Positions 1 through 8,861 of a stretch of 64,000 bases of DNA are shown here, in pieces. Positions within the stretch are counted from its first letter, which is position 1. Every line of letters begins with the position of its first letter. The translations under genes were made by a program, and so were the position numbers. The notes below the pieces were generated by a model. It was not told where the DNA came from. It did no database searches and saw only the letters and a list, made by a program, of their open reading frames with translations. Source of the stretch: Halalkalibacillus sediminis (GTDB taxonomy: Bacteria > Bacillota > Bacilli > Bacillales > Alkalibacillaceae); assembly GCF_002844535.1 (NCBI RefSeq), contig NZ_PJNH01000002.1, forward strand, positions 62,001 to 126,000, in the 5' to 3' direction.

Positions 1-31
1 GGTTAGTTGCCGTTGTATGGATTCCTTTAAT

Positions 32-676
32 CTAGTAATATTTTTTCAATTCGATCAAGTCATCAATTACTATATCAGCTTGGGAGAGTTCATTTTCACG
101 TGCAAAATCGAAATTACATCCTACCGCGACTAATCCGTTAACTTTTGCAGCCTTTATATCAGAGAGACGGTCACCAACTACCGCACCTTTCTTAATATCG
201 TGTTTATCGATGATCGTGCCAACCAAATCAGCTTTATCCAAGGTGTCGATTTGTTGTATGCTGAATGTTTCAGTGACCCAGTGATCTAAGCCATAATAAT
301 CTACAATCGCTTTTAAATATTCCTTCAGCCCGTTACTTGCTATGTAAATAGAGAAATCTTTTTCCTTTAAATAATCGAAGACTTCTTCTACATTCGGGTA
401 CAGATCGCCTTCACCATTTCTTATATTCTCAACTAATCTTTCTAAGAAATAATCATTGGTGATTTCTCTTTCTTCATACGAATGACTGGGCATTAAAGTT
501 TCCCAAACTTGGGGTAAAGGTACGCCCATAATATCTCGGTACTGATCTATAGGGGTGTCAGCATCCCATTTACCCAATGATCGTAGATGGTCAAAAGCAT
601 CATTAAGTGATAATTCTAGGATTTTGTCTGTTTGAAAAAGTGTTCCGTCCATATCGAATATTAGTGCATTAGACAA
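32..676 (-). CDS. HAD superfamily hydrolase (phosphoglycolate-phosphatase-like)
   Basis: 214 residues. Motif I is DMDGT with nucleophile D8 and acid/base D10; a GDRLSDIKAA motif near the C terminus supplies the Mg-binding Asp pair, and a SNG motif II lies in between. The helical cap after motif I resembles the phosphoglycolate phosphatase/beta-phosphoglucomutase subgroup, so a small phosphorylated metabolite is the likely substrate (family inference; no specific substrate can be read). The start is TTG at 676, chosen because GGGAGAG lies 6 bases upstream. It is the last gene of a minus-strand run and has no obvious partner. Confidence 0.85.
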   Translation of the reverse strand: MSNALIFDMDGTLFQTDKILELSLNDAFDHLRSLGKWDADTPIDQYRDIMGVPLPQVWETLMPSHSYEEREITNDYFLERLVENIRNGEGDLYPNVEEVFDYLKEKDFSIYIASNGLKEYLKAIVDYYGLDHWVTETFSIQQIDTLDKADLVGTIIDKHDIKKGAVVGDRLSDIKAAKVNGLVAVGCNFDFARENELSQADIVIDDLIELKKYY

Positions 677-705
677 TGTTTTCTCTCCCTTGATTGAAAA
701 AAATT

Positions 706-1008
706 CTATTTAGTTACATCTATATGATTAACTTGCTTATATTTATCAAATAATTTTTGAGACCACCTTAGCTCATAGGATTCTCCGATTTTTACAAGAT
801 TCCATGCTGAGGGGTGTAACTCCATTTTTTCCCTTTCATCTGACTGGAATTCAACTTCTAACAAGAAACGGTTATCTTTTTCGATTTTTTCAACGACTTC
901 AGTTGTGGCAATTCCTTTTGAAGAATAATTATTGTATAGAAAATAACCACCAAAAAGAATTAAAGTGGTCAATAAGACACTTACTAAAATCACATAAACT
1001 TTCCTCAT
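706..1008 (-). CDS. small membrane-anchored or secreted protein
   Basis: About 100 residues with an N-terminal hydrophobic helix (MRKVYVILVSVLLTTLILFGG) acting as signal anchor, then a soluble, charged domain of some 75 residues. I do not recognise the family. The start at 1008 rather than the longer open frame (1044) is preferred because it gives an ATGA overlap with the stop of the upstream kinase-like gene, implying translational coupling. The outer domain probably faces the medium, as judged from the positive residues before the helix. Confidence 0.65.
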   Translation of the reverse strand: MRKVYVILVSVLLTTLILFGGYFLYNNYSSKGIATTEVVEKIEKDNRFLLEVEFQSDEREKMELHPSAWNLVKIGESYELRWSQKLFDKYKQVNHIDVTK

Positions 1009-1910
1009 ATGTTCTCTCCTTCTGAATGACCAGCTGTATACCATTTTGGTATGTCTAACTGAAAATCATCCCATTCATTAAGGGTCCTTTCGGTATATCT
1101 TCTAAATGTTTCTTTTTGATCAATCGCGACGTTGTGTGCCCAGACTTCTGCAGAAACGATGTGGATGGCTGCATATAGGCGATGTAACTTCCAGAAATCC
1201 GCGGGGACAGAACCGTCATGATAACCATCGAATATCCCGCGTGCAAAGGACACGCTGATCGGTAGAGTGAAATATTCAGTTTTATAGAGTTCGTGATAAG
1301 GGTCAGCTAACTTGATTTTTTGCATATCAATGATTCCCTCGAAGCGATTGTTATTAAATATCACATTTGATGGGTGGAAATCATAATGCTGGATTCGCTG
1401 TGGTCTGTCTTTCATAAGGTATAGTTGATCATAAATGAAATCTAGTACTTTCAAATGTCTTGGGGAGTTCTTGAATATACTCTCGAAGTCTGGCGCTAGT
1501 CTGTAAACTCGCTTGTTCCACTTGGATTCCCAAGACGCCACAGGTTGATCCACTGGACTCGCGTGAAGCTTTTGAAGACCTCTTCCAGTATCTAAGCCAG
1601 CCTGGTATTGTTCTTGCCCTGACATCACAGGTAAAACTTCTTCAGCATTCTTTCCTTGAAGGTAATCTAGAATCATATAGGGTTTTGATTGGTACATGCC
1701 TAATTCGTGTACATTTGGAATAGAGGCTCCGTTGTTAACAGCTTTTTGAATCAACAAAGCTTGTTCTTCTAATTGTTCTGATGAAACGTCACCGAATATC
1801 CTTAAAAGATATCGATCGTCGATTACCCATTTTTCATCATGAGAAAAGCCTTTGTTGATTTTGTGGGCAGTTTTGTATTCATTTAAAAAAGAAATACTAT
1901 CAAATGTCAT
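1005..1910 (-). CDS. aminoglycoside-phosphotransferase (APH)-family kinase
   Basis: 301 residues. It carries the APH/choline-kinase catalytic loop H175-Y-D177-F-H-P-S-N182 and the metal-binding Asp of the DFG-equivalent (GIID195M). The N-terminal lobe is short and has a PYMILDYLQG hinge. Members phosphorylate small molecules such as aminoglycosides, macrolides, homoserine or fructosamine; nothing here fixes the substrate, and location among small-molecule enzymes does not argue for resistance. SD AAAGGGTGA precedes ATG 1910. Its stop overlaps the start of the small membrane protein downstream. Confidence 0.8.
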   Translation of the reverse strand: MTFDSISFLNEYKTAHKINKGFSHDEKWVIDDRYLLRIFGDVSSEQLEEQALLIQKAVNNGASIPNVHELGMYQSKPYMILDYLQGKNAEEVLPVMSGQEQYQAGLDTGRGLQKLHASPVDQPVASWESKWNKRVYRLAPDFESIFKNSPRHLKVLDFIYDQLYLMKDRPQRIQHYDFHPSNVIFNNNRFEGIIDMQKIKLADPYHELYKTEYFTLPISVSFARGIFDGYHDGSVPADFWKLHRLYAAIHIVSAEVWAHNVAIDQKETFRRYTERTLNEWDDFQLDIPKWYTAGHSEGENI

Positions 1911-1928
1911 CGGTTCACCCTTTCCTTA

Positions 1929-2540
1929 TTACTTCTTGATATTTTCTAAGTCAATTCCTGCTCCGAGGAGCTTTTTTTCTGCATCGGCTTCAATTAAATC
2001 TTTGAGGTTTCTTAATGTAGGTTCGAAATTCACGTGCTTCTCCATCATGAAACTCATTTCATACTCGATTTCTTTCCACGTAGAAATGTCTGCTTCGTTG
2101 TGTTGTATTTGAGCCTCTAACTTATCTAATGCATTCGCTACCTTCGCTTCGTATGTATCTTTGTGTTCGAACTCGAACCATAAATCGTATAATTCCTGGC
2201 CCAATTCGTTATCAAGAGTACTTTTAATATTTTTAATCGCTTGGGTCTCATTCTGTTGTTTTATTTTTTTCAAAGCATCGTCTGACATTGTGTCGAATGT
2301 GGGAAGGTCACCAGCTTCTGCTTCTACTAAGTCATGAATAATTATCATTTTTAATAGCTTTTCAATCACAACTCTTTGGGACAATAATGGTTCAACCATT
2401 ATGGCCATCAATGACACTCTCCACGTATGTTCGGCAACACTTTCCTGCCTGCCGTTCGATAACCAGCTATGCCTTAATTCGAATTTTAAACGTTCTGCAA
2501 GACTAACAATCTTTAAGATTTTATGTAATTCGGTTTGCAT
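1929..2540 (-). CDS. HD-domain hydrolase (YfbR/5'-nucleotidase-like)
   Basis: 203 residues of the HD_3 type. H38 (AEHTW), the H69-D70 doublet (IIIHDLVEAEAGD) and the downstream acidic residues form the metal site expected of the family, which in YfbR dephosphorylates deoxyribonucleoside 5'-monophosphates. The C-terminal 50 residues are helical and less conserved. AAGGGGTG precedes ATG 2540. It probably begins the minus-strand transcription unit 2540-706, as the spacing to the kinase gene is only 18 bases. The family is solid; the nucleotidase activity is inferred. Confidence 0.8.
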   Translation of the reverse strand: MQTELHKILKIVSLAERLKFELRHSWLSNGRQESVAEHTWRVSLMAIMVEPLLSQRVVIEKLLKMIIIHDLVEAEAGDLPTFDTMSDDALKKIKQQNETQAIKNIKSTLDNELGQELYDLWFEFEHKDTYEAKVANALDKLEAQIQHNEADISTWKEIEYEMSFMMEKHVNFEPTLRNLKDLIEADAEKKLLGAGIDLENIKK

Positions 2541-2658
2541 TTATATACACCCCTTAATCAATTGTGAACTTTATTTTACCATATTTTAACTCGATAGCAT
2601 GGTTGGGTTTTATCATGTAAAATAATCAGTAGCTTGACTGAAAAGGAGTTTATCTATC

Positions 2659-3060
2659 ATGGATCCATATAAAGAGGGACGTTGGAAAGAACAATTCGAG
2701 AAGTTTGAAAAGAGCTTCGAGTTATTAGAAAAATATCAGGACATATCAATAGATAGTGAAATCGAAAGAACTGGAATGATTCATTTTTTTGAAATGTCGA
2801 TGGAGCATGCATACAGCACACTTTTTGACTATTTGGATGCCAAAGGAAATCCCGTCGAATCGAAAAGACATGCATTGAAGGAAATCAAGGAATATCCTTT
2901 CATCCAAAATCACCGGACATGGATGAAAATCTATAACCGCAGGAATTTAGCGTACTACCTATTTACGGAAAAAGTGGCGCGTCAACTCACCCAAGATATT
3001 CAAACAACTTATTATCCTGAATTAAAATACTTCTATCAACAACTTTCTTTAGAAAAATAA
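2659..3060 (+). CDS. HI0074-like nucleotidyltransferase substrate-binding / HEPN protein, solitary
   Basis: 133 residues, all-helical, resembling the HI0074 family (HEPN superfamily): a MIHFFEMSMEHAYSTLFDYL helix corresponds to the family's QRFEFTFELAWKTLKDYL, and NRRNLAYYLF corresponds to the family's DRNLTSHTY segment. The conserved His of the Rx4-6H motif is replaced by Tyr here. Normally this protein pairs with a small MNT nucleotidyltransferase encoded next door; none is adjacent. AAAAGGAG lies 11 bases before the ATG. Assignment is by recalled family pattern and should be treated as probable. Confidence 0.6.
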   Translation: MDPYKEGRWKEQFEKFEKSFELLEKYQDISIDSEIERTGMIHFFEMSMEHAYSTLFDYLDAKGNPVESKRHALKEIKEYPFIQNHRTWMKIYNRRNLAYYLFTEKVARQLTQDIQTTYYPELKYFYQQLSLEK

Positions 3061-3084
3061 GCGGCAATCTTGGGGGAATACATC

Positions 3085-4290
3085 TTGAAAAATTGGAAGC
3101 ATGCTTGGCTTTTACTTGGCTCTGTCGGTATCTCCAGCATAGGTAACTTCATCTACCTTGTTTCGATTAATATATTGGTCTATCAAATGACTGGTTCAGC
3201 GGCAGCAGTAGCAGGGTTATGGTTGGTCGGCCCACTGACCAATATGGTGATGAAATTTTGGACCGGTAGTTTTATAGACTTTCGTTCGAAGCGGAAGATT
3301 ATGATCACTACATATCTGGCGAGGGCAGCTTTGATTTTATGTATTCCTTTCGCAACGAGTGTGGCTTTTATTTATGCCTTTCTTGTATTGTTAGCAATTG
3401 CAAATTCATTTTTTATGCCTTCGTCCACTACATATATTACTCAGATGATTCCTAAGGAAGACCGGAAGCGGTTCAATTCGATTCAATCAGTTATGACCTC
3501 TGGAGCATTCATCCTTGGTCCATCAATTGGTGGAGGTCTGATTCTTTTGACTAACATTGATTGGACGCTATGGATGAACAGTAGTTTTTTCATCGTTTCC
3601 GCAATATTGCTGGCGTTTATACCTGAAAAGGAAATCATTGACCGGTCGTCGATTCCGAAGTTGACGTTCAAACAAGTATGGAGTGATTTTCATGTAGTGG
3701 TGGAGTTCATGAAATCTCAAAAATTTGTGGCCTTCTTTTATTTGGCGTTCATTGCAACGATGTGGTTCACTTTCGCCATGGACGCACAGGAAGTTGTTTT
3801 TGCCCAAAGTGTGGTCGGACTTTCAGAATTCGACTATAGTTTATTGATCAGTATTACAGGCATCGGTTCGGTTGTTGCGGCAATTCTCTTGTCTATATTT
3901 TCGAAAAAGGTGTCGCTTCGTTTTATGGTTGGCGTAGGAGTGGTGATGACGACTGTCGGTTATTTGTTGTATGCATTTGCCTGGTCATTCTCGTCGATTG
4001 CATTCGGCTTCATCATTTTAGGTTTTTTCCTTGTGTTTTTTAATGCAGGGATCGCGACATTCTATCAAAATAATATCCCCACCGATACGATGGGGAGGGT
4101 GACAAGCATTTTTCAGTTGATTCAAAGCGTGGGGCAAGTCATTTTCGTTCTTGGAGTCGGTGTGTTGGCTGACTTGATTGCACTTCGGATGACGATTGTT
4201 GCGATGGCAGTAGGTATGCTGGTCGTTGCCCTTATGATGGCGATCATGGTTTTCCAGCCGAAACGACAATCATATTTTCAAGAAAACTAG
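3085..4290 (+). CDS. MFS transporter
   Basis: About 401 residues with 12 predicted membrane segments and the MFS-type loop between helices 2 and 3 (GSFIDFRSKRK). It resembles the DHA3-type/enterobactin-exporter-like efflux group, so export of a drug or metabolite is likely; substrate unknown. The start is TTG 3085 rather than TTG 3070, because GGGGGA sits 7 bases before it. It follows the HEPN-like gene by 24 bases and may be cotranscribed. Its stop TAG is shared, on the palindrome CTAG, with the convergent C45 gene. Confidence 0.85.
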   Translation: MKNWKHAWLLLGSVGISSIGNFIYLVSINILVYQMTGSAAAVAGLWLVGPLTNMVMKFWTGSFIDFRSKRKIMITTYLARAALILCIPFATSVAFIYAFLVLLAIANSFFMPSSTTYITQMIPKEDRKRFNSIQSVMTSGAFILGPSIGGGLILLTNIDWTLWMNSSFFIVSAILLAFIPEKEIIDRSSIPKLTFKQVWSDFHVVVEFMKSQKFVAFFYLAFIATMWFTFAMDAQEVVFAQSVVGLSEFDYSLLISITGIGSVVAAILLSIFSKKVSLRFMVGVGVVMTTVGYLLYAFAWSFSSIAFGFIILGFFLVFFNAGIATFYQNNIPTDTMGRVTSIFQLIQSVGQVIFVLGVGVLADLIALRMTIVAMAVGMLVVALMMAIMVFQPKRQSYFQEN

Positions 4291-5339
4291 CGAACAAACG
4301 CGTCCATATTCGCAAATCCGAGCGTCGTATTGACTTCTCCGTAGATACGCTCAATACTGACATCGGTACCGTTCAACCATTTTTCAAAATCAAAAACAAC
4401 TGGCTCTTTATCCCCGCCAAGTGTGAACCAAGCCACCTTTTCTTTCGGGAAATAAGCAGTGGTGTGAATCGTACCAGACCAACTTTTGTATTTATCGGAA
4501 AATAAATCGAGGCTGGAGTCATTGAAATAGTTGAATGCTTGTTTCGCCTCGGACCACTCGTCTAGGTGATCTTCAATTACAGTTTGACGCTTTTGAGAGT
4601 CTATTAAATGGTTGCGATTTTCATCGGTCAGCACTTCGAAATGGTTGGTAGATACATTGGATTCACGTACTTTAACTCCTCGAGGGCTAGCTTCCACGAC
4701 ATACGTAACCTCGCTAGAATCGATCATGACGTAGCTGAATGCATTGCGGTGAGGAATTTCTTTTAATAAAGCAACTGCCTCATCGACATTGGCACACGTC
4801 TCCAAAATCATCCGCCCGATCATATAACAGACGAACCCATCATGTGTCTTCTTACGGTGGGTGAAATTATAGCCCATCACCAATCCTTCTTCATTCATTC
4901 CATCCATACGGCCAGTAATCCGAGAGGACGGACCGACCACAGCGTATCCGCCATCTGTCGGTTGAAAAAAGGTGTAGCGTCCATCGTAGGTTTGCGGATG
5001 AAAATCATAATTCCTGACCATATAATCCGTACCCGTCATAATTGAACATCCACTACGTTCGGGTTCGACACGGTATCCTCCGAAATTCCTCAGAACATCC
5101 TCCATCGGCATTTCAAGCCCAGCTTGTAAACCTTCGAACTCGTCCCAGATTTGAGGGGCGAATGTCATGAACGCTTTTTTCGCTTCATCAATATCAATCA
5201 CGAATCGCGCACGTTTTTTCTTCCACTGTCTGTTGCGATTATGTATTGTTAAAGAGTCCTTTAGCTGTTTCCCTTGTTCGTAGCCGAAATCATAATGATT
5301 TCCTCTGAATTGAATCACTTCACTATATATTTCTTTCAT
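4287..5339 (-). CDS. C45-family autoproteolytic acyltransferase/hydrolase
   Basis: About 350 residues. The S-G-C-S motif (Cys at about residue 98) is the N-terminal-nucleophile site that is exposed by self-cleavage in C45 enzymes such as isopenicillin-N acyltransferase and acyl-CoA:6-APA acyltransferase; VRNYDFHP and MNEEGLVMGYNFTH follow as in that family. In Bacilli these proteins are uncharacterised amide hydrolases. ATG 5339 is chosen because TGAGG lies 8 bases upstream; TTG 5354 and ATG 5348 are alternatives. The gene is single and convergent with the MFS gene, sharing a CTAG stop palindrome. Confidence 0.85.
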   Translation of the reverse strand: MKEIYSEVIQFRGNHYDFGYEQGKQLKDSLTIHNRNRQWKKKRARFVIDIDEAKKAFMTFAPQIWDEFEGLQAGLEMPMEDVLRNFGGYRVEPERSGCSIMTGTDYMVRNYDFHPQTYDGRYTFFQPTDGGYAVVGPSSRITGRMDGMNEEGLVMGYNFTHRKKTHDGFVCYMIGRMILETCANVDEAVALLKEIPHRNAFSYVMIDSSEVTYVVEASPRGVKVRESNVSTNHFEVLTDENRNHLIDSQKRQTVIEDHLDEWSEAKQAFNYFNDSSLDLFSDKYKSWSGTIHTTAYFPKEKVAWFTLGGDKEPVVFDFEKWLNGTDVSIERIYGEVNTTLGFANMDAFVR

Positions 5340-5479
5340 TGGTATCATCCTCAATTTTTTTTCTGAACACCGAGATTGTAAGTGATGGAAGGAGTGATGT
5401 CAAAATAGTTGTTTCGAGATATGTTGTAAAATATTAGTAAATAGAATAGGATGATGATAGATAATTCGGGAGGGGTTGC

Positions 5480-6319
5480 ATGTATACGACACGCATGATC
5501 GAAACGTCGCGAGGAGTATTTGAAGTCTTCGTGAAAGGAGAAGGGGAGCCATTGTGTGCGACTCACCTATATTCACAGTTTAATGAAAAAGGTAATTACT
5601 TCGCTGATACTTTTACAGAAGAATTCAAGGTTTATTTAGTGAATTTACGAGGCGCAGGGAATTCAAGTCCGGTAATAGAAGACGATGAAATGAGTATGGA
5701 AAGCGCTGTTAAAGATATGGAGTCTATTCGAGAAACGTTAGGGATCGACCGTTGGGCATTTGCGGGACACTCCACAGGCGGTATGCTCGGACTAGTCTAT
5801 GCATTGCAAGCGGGAGAATCACTGACCAAACTCTTTTGTAGTGGAGCTAGTGCTGACATGAATTATGCCAAACACCCTGACAGTATCTATTGTGCTGAGA
5901 ATCCTAATAACGAAAGAATGAGAGGGATTCTAGCGTTATTCCGTTCAGAAGACACAACGCGAGAAGAAAGAATAGCTGCTGGAAGAGAATGGGGAGCCAT
6001 GTCTTTATATCGACCGGAAAAAGCTGATGAGTATTATGCTAAACCGAGTAGCGGGGCAGTCATATCTGAAAGGGTAGATTATTTCAGCTACGTAGATGGG
6101 CCAGAGTATGACGTGGTTGAAGACTTGAAAAACATTTCGACACCTACATTGGTAGCTTCGGGCCGACATGATGCACAGTGCCCTCTGGATTGTTCTATTC
6201 AAATCGCAGATGGAATTCCTGAGGCGAAGCTCGAAATTTTCGAGGAAAGCAACCACAATGCTTTCGTAGAAGAGAAGGATAAGTTTAAACGGGTGGTTAG
6301 TCAATTCAAAGAGATGTAA
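5480..6319 (+). CDS. alpha/beta hydrolase
   Basis: 279 residues with the nucleophile elbow G-H-S98-T-G-G, an oxyanion-side segment NLRGAGNS, the acid in SGRHDAQCP and the catalytic His in ESNHNAFVEE. The arrangement matches proline iminopeptidase/haloperoxidase-like hydrolases; a lid of about 60 helical residues lies between. Substrate cannot be read. GGGAGGGG precedes ATG 5480. The next gene starts 13 bases downstream, so it probably heads a plus-strand unit ending with the HIT gene. Confidence 0.85.
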   Translation: MYTTRMIETSRGVFEVFVKGEGEPLCATHLYSQFNEKGNYFADTFTEEFKVYLVNLRGAGNSSPVIEDDEMSMESAVKDMESIRETLGIDRWAFAGHSTGGMLGLVYALQAGESLTKLFCSGASADMNYAKHPDSIYCAENPNNERMRGILALFRSEDTTREERIAAGREWGAMSLYRPEKADEYYAKPSSGAVISERVDYFSYVDGPEYDVVEDLKNISTPTLVASGRHDAQCPLDCSIQIADGIPEAKLEIFEESNHNAFVEEKDKFKRVVSQFKEM

Positions 6320-6331
6320 GGAGGAGAACTG

Positions 6332-7051
6332 TTGGAAAAAATCGCTATCATATCAGATATCCATGGAAATAAAACAGCACTTGATGCAGTATTAGGAGAC
6401 ATTGAAAAAAGGTCGGTGGATCGAATTTTTTGTCTTGGGGATTTAATAGGGAAAGGTCCACAAGGTTCAGCTTGTATTGCAACCGTTAAAGAGAAGTGCG
6501 ACAAAGTCATTCGTGGGAACTGGGATGTTTTTATTCAAGAAGAAACAGATAATGAGTTCTTACAATGGTATAAAGATCGATTGACTGAAGATGATTACAA
6601 TTTTTTAAAGAATCTACCTTTTAACATTGATATCGAATTAAATGAACAATTAATCAGATGTGTGCATGCATCACCACGAAGTGAATTTGAACGAATTCTT
6701 CCGTGGCACCCACTAGAAGATCGTTTAACAATGTTTGAAAATAGTGATGCGACTGGAACGAGTTCGTCATCACGTAAACCTGATATTGTCTTATACGGGG
6801 ATATTCACACAAGTTTTTTACATACATATTCGAACGGTATCCTCTGTAACGTGGGAAGTGTCGGCAACTCACTTGATCTAAATAAGGCCTCTTATGTCAT
6901 TATTGATGGAAGTCACGGAACTAATGGAATCGAATTTGTAAGAGTAGATTATGACCGAGAAGCGGAAGTCGGCATTGCGAGAGATCTTGGTATGCCAGGA
7001 CTGGAACCATATCGTGGTGAGATCATGTTCGCAAAGTACCGTCATGCATAG
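6332..7051 (+). CDS. calcineurin-like metallophosphoesterase (YfcE-type)
   Basis: 239 residues. Metal-binding motifs are in order: SD9-I-H11-G-N, GD37, the G-N63-W-D65 block (GNHD in the family; Trp here replaces the catalytic His), a VHASP segment and YGDIHTSF. The GNWD variant is common in YfcE/MJ0936-like phosphodiesterases. TTG 6332 has AAGGAGGAG upstream. It probably cleaves phosphodiesters or phosphomonoesters in the cytoplasm. It lies between a hydrolase and a nucleotidyltransferase gene. Confidence 0.85.
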   Translation: MEKIAIISDIHGNKTALDAVLGDIEKRSVDRIFCLGDLIGKGPQGSACIATVKEKCDKVIRGNWDVFIQEETDNEFLQWYKDRLTEDDYNFLKNLPFNIDIELNEQLIRCVHASPRSEFERILPWHPLEDRLTMFENSDATGTSSSSRKPDIVLYGDIHTSFLHTYSNGILCNVGSVGNSLDLNKASYVIIDGSHGTNGIEFVRVDYDREAEVGIARDLGMPGLEPYRGEIMFAKYRHA

Positions 7052-7076
7052 AATCGTTGCAAGGGAGTTCGGAAAG

Positions 7077-7646
7077 ATGATAGAAACTAAAGAAGAAATT
7101 AAACAGCTAATCCAAGAAGATCACTGGATGATGGGAATATTGAAACAAGTAAAAGAGTTGAATTTACCCGATTGGTGGGTTTGTGCAGGCTTTGTACGCT
7201 CAAAAGTTTGGGATGAGCTTCATGGAAATACCGTGAGAACTCCATTAAATGATATTGATGTCATTTACTTTGATGAAAAGGATACTTCAGAAATAACGGA
7301 AAAATATTGGGAGAATGAACTAGAGGTTAAAGATCCCTCAATACCTTGGTCAGTGAAAAACCAAGCAAGAATGCATAGAGTCAACGATCTAGCCCCATAC
7401 ACTTCTTCAGAAGATGGCATCTCAAAATTTCCTGAGGCTGCAACAGCTCTTGGAATTAAGCTTGATCCGATGAATCAATTAATACTATCAGCGCCTCACG
7501 GGATTAAAGATGTGGTCAATTTGGAAGTGAAGCCGACTCCACTTTTCGCTGAAAACCTTAGACTTTCCGAGATATATGAAAGCAGAATAGAAAAGAAAAA
7601 TTGGAGAACAACTTGGAATAAACTACGAATCTACTACGTAGACTAG
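7077..7646 (+). CDS. DUF925 nucleotidyltransferase-family protein
   Basis: About 189 residues. The WWVCAGFVR and PLNDIDVIYFD segments (D59, D61) are the hallmark of the PF06042 nucleotidyltransferase family, with NDIDV as the polymerase-beta-like metal site. The longer open frame from 6951 runs across the previous gene and is rejected; ATG 7077 has AAGGGAG 9 bases upstream, while ATG 7044 overlapping the previous stop is possible. The physiological substrate is unknown. The stop is 9 bases from the HIT gene start. Confidence 0.8.
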   Translation: MIETKEEIKQLIQEDHWMMGILKQVKELNLPDWWVCAGFVRSKVWDELHGNTVRTPLNDIDVIYFDEKDTSEITEKYWENELEVKDPSIPWSVKNQARMHRVNDLAPYTSSEDGISKFPEAATALGIKLDPMNQLILSAPHGIKDVVNLEVKPTPLFAENLRLSEIYESRIEKKNWRTTWNKLRIYYVD

Positions 7647-7655
7647 GAGGTCGTT

Positions 7656-8039
7656 ATGAAAGATTGTCCATTTTGCCATCCTGAAGCTTGGGAGAATCAA
7701 CAGATTATTGCAGAAAATGAATACTGCCGGTTTATACAAATTCCCCAAGAAATATTGGTCGGTTCTGGTTTAATTATCCCTAAGGACCACCGCGAAACCG
7801 TGTTTGATTTAACAAAAGAAGAATGGGACGCCACATATTCCCTCATGCACGAAGTTAAGGTGATCCTAGACGAAAAGTATAACCCGGATGGCTATAACTT
7901 AGGGTGGAACTGTGAACTTATTGGAGGTCAAAGCATCCTCCACGCGCACCTACATATCATCCCAAGATATTCAGATGAGCCTTTCGTGGGGAGAGGTATT
8001 CGATATTGGTTGAAGGGTGAAGAGAATCGTAGAATATAA
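7656..8039 (+). CDS. HIT-family protein
   Basis: 127 residues. The HIT active site reads H96-A-H98-L-H100; an N-terminal CPFC (C4, C7) suggests the structural zinc site seen in Hint/FHIT-like members. Such proteins hydrolyse nucleoside phosphoramidates or dinucleoside polyphosphates. TAGGAGG overlaps the stop of the preceding nucleotidyltransferase gene, so the two are likely coupled. The run metallophosphatase, nucleotidyltransferase, HIT hints at nucleotide salvage or repair, which is inference. Confidence 0.85.
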   Translation: MKDCPFCHPEAWENQQIIAENEYCRFIQIPQEILVGSGLIIPKDHRETVFDLTKEEWDATYSLMHEVKVILDEKYNPDGYNLGWNCELIGGQSILHAHLHIIPRYSDEPFVGRGIRYWLKGEENRRI

Positions 8040-8141
8040 GGAGTTTTTAGTCAAAAAGATTTCTTTAAATACCCAATTATTATAAGCACTAGCTGCATTT
8101 GTTTTAGGTTGGGAAACGTGACTTTGTTGGGAGAGAATACT

Positions 8142-8783
8142 TTGGAAATAATTATCGACTATCAATGGGAGATTTTTATCGTAGCTGAAATACTATCTTT
8201 AGTAGCTTTACTTTTATTTGGATTCTTAAGGTATTTTTTAAACCAGAAAAAGCTGAGCTTGATCTTCATTTTTGTTTTTCTGGGATTATTAGCGCTAGAG
8301 GCATTGTTAGGATTTTTGATTTACCGAGTAACAGGAGAAATGTCCACGTTCCAAATTGTTATTATAATTTTTGTCGTCTACGCTTGTACTTTTGGAGTCT
8401 ATGACTTTATCAAGCTAGATCGTTGGATGAGAAAAAAATTCAGTCAGTGGCGTGGGGTTGATCTTTTAACAGACAAAGATTATCGGGCCATGGAGCAAAA
8501 TAAAGACCCTAAATATATCGCGAGAAAATACCGTTATAGCAGCATGATTCATTTAATAATATTTGTGGCAGTTCAATTGATTTTCTGGATTTATGGAACA
8601 AGTGGGTTGCTCGAAATGAAGGAATATTTAACTGATTTTTCTTGGATTGAAGAAGGAAGATTTGAAAATTCCCCTTACCCAAATGAGACGATCTATCAAA
8701 TCGGAATGATATGGGGCATCGTGTTTGTGGCAGACTTTTTGTATTCGTGGTCTTACACGATATTCCCATCTAGTGAAAAGTGA
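8142..8783 (+). CDS. polytopic membrane protein of unknown function
   Basis: About 213 residues with roughly five hydrophobic segments: three near the N terminus, then a cytoplasmic basic stretch (DRWMRKKFSQWRG), then two near the C terminus. I recognise no family. No ATG is available near the N terminus; TTG 8142 is preferred because GGGAGAG lies 6 bases upstream, with GTG 8118 or TTG 8109 as alternatives. It is preceded by about 100 non-coding bases after the HIT gene, so it may have its own promoter. Confidence 0.6.
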   Translation: MEIIIDYQWEIFIVAEILSLVALLLFGFLRYFLNQKKLSLIFIFVFLGLLALEALLGFLIYRVTGEMSTFQIVIIIFVVYACTFGVYDFIKLDRWMRKKFSQWRGVDLLTDKDYRAMEQNKDPKYIARKYRYSSMIHLIIFVAVQLIFWIYGTSGLLEMKEYLTDFSWIEEGRFENSPYPNETIYQIGMIWGIVFVADFLYSWSYTIFPSSEK

Positions 8784-8861
8784 ATTTAAAGGTGCTCTAT
8801 CGGTTTTTTTTGAAACATAACTTTATCCGGTGCGTCTAATTCTTTAAAGGTGGTACAGACA

